A stretch of DNA of 64,000 bases, from NCBI GenBank assembly GCA_048158365.1, contig JBLLNL010000007.1, one strand, 5' to 3'. Source of the stretch: Azoarcus_F sp048158365 (GTDB taxonomy: Bacteria; Pseudomonadota; Gammaproteobacteria; Burkholderiales; Rhodocyclaceae). Under the pieces are notes generated by a model, which saw nothing but the letters and a program-made list of their open reading frames with translations, searched no databases and was not told where the DNA came from. Positions 63,817 to 64,000 of the stretch are shown piece by piece. Made by a program: the position numbers and the translations under genes. Each line of letters starts with the position of its first letter. Position 1 is the first letter of the stretch.

Positions 63817-64000
63817 CAGTAGTGGTACCGCCCCTGCAAGAACTCCACGCGCCCGGTTTTCACCAGATACACGCAGCGATGTTCCTGGGTGATGCGGCGC
63901 GACCACACGTCCGGTCCCAGATATTTCAGCGGCTCCGGTTTGCCGATGCCGCCGAAAGGATCGCGAAGGATGGCTCGGACGAGCTCGAGCAGGCGTTTCG
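63817..64000 (-). CDS. Txe/YoeB-family toxin, 5' end beyond window
   Basis: The C-terminal 60 codons are visible: RLLELVRAILRDPFGGIGKPEPLKYLGPDVWSRRITQEHRCVYLVKTGRVEFLQGRYHY then stop. DPFxGIGKPEPLK, WSRRI and the closing RYHY are the YoeB/Txe signature, including catalytic Glu, Arg, His and Tyr positions. The start and its antitoxin should lie beyond base 64000. Ribosome-dependent mRNA cleavage is family knowledge. Confidence 0.9.

Overview
The window is a 64 kb piece of a GC-rich (roughly two-thirds G+C) proteobacterial chromosome. Gene content and order fit a betaproteobacterium, probably Rhodocyclales/Zoogloeaceae-like: metK next to two lipid A acyltransferases, dapF-DUF484-xerC, nadD-rsfS-rlmH-maf-rng, thrB with a DUF2782 gene beside polA, and a BPSS1780-family membrane protein. 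The taxonomic call is inference from synteny; no rRNA or tRNA gene was seen.

Layout. 1-0.8 kb: 3' part of a beta-carbonic anhydrase and a 166 bp mobile-looking repeat. 0.8-12.2 kb: a leucine/isovalerate catabolic operon (liuA, thiolase, a second acyl-CoA dehydrogenase, a DsbA-fold isomerase, liuB, liuC, liuD, liuE) diverging from an AraC-type regulator. 12.4-16.2 kb: tandem DUF1289 mini-proteins, a metallo-beta-lactamase hydrolase, rapZ, a NusG-II/Gx transporter pair and a histidine phosphatase. 16.4-24.9 kb: dienelactone hydrolase, Na/Pi transporter, AhpD-like protein, ruvC, EamA transporter, yebC, an unusual secreted Cys-rich protein and a HerA-like ATPase. 24.9-33.6 kb (minus strand): the methyl cycle, with metK, ahcY and metF on one strand. 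A recognisable SAH riboswitch precedes ahcY and a terminator-like hairpin precedes metK. 33.8-40.4 kb: lipid A acyltransferases, dapF, DUF484, xerC, a winged-helix-like protein and an RlmI-type methyltransferase. 40.4-50 kb (minus strand): ruvB and ruvA separated by a ribbon-helix-helix/coiled-coil gene pair, a UbiA prenyltransferase, rng, maf, rlmH, rsfS, nadD, thrB and DUF2782. 50.2-53.4 kb: repeats and polA, which carries an in-frame 57 bp palindrome. 53.5-61.2 kb: a VapBC module, then an LPS/surface glycan locus (carbamoyltransferase, four glycosyltransferase-like genes, an O-antigen ligase). 61.3-64 kb: a toxin-antitoxin island with ccdAB, two vapBC modules, a partial Txe/YoeB toxin, gene remnants and duplications.

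How the genes work together. The liu operon turns isovaleryl-CoA into acetyl-CoA plus acetoacetate. metK, ahcY and metF form the SAM/methyl cycle, controlled at least in part by RNA leaders. The ruv genes serve Holliday-junction processing. The 54-61 kb genes probably decorate and ligate LPS, and the adjacent accessory island has been built by duplication and insertion of TA modules.

The most unusual items are: the perfect 25 bp inverted repeat inserted in frame between the 5'-nuclease and 3'-exonuclease domains of polA; a 30-codon in-frame vapB'-'vapC deletion fusion next to its intact parent operon; the autonomously promoted RHH/coiled-coil pair inside ruvAB; the metK leader hairpin; and the TA island with duplicated gene 3' ends. 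No CRISPR array, prophage or complete insertion sequence was found.
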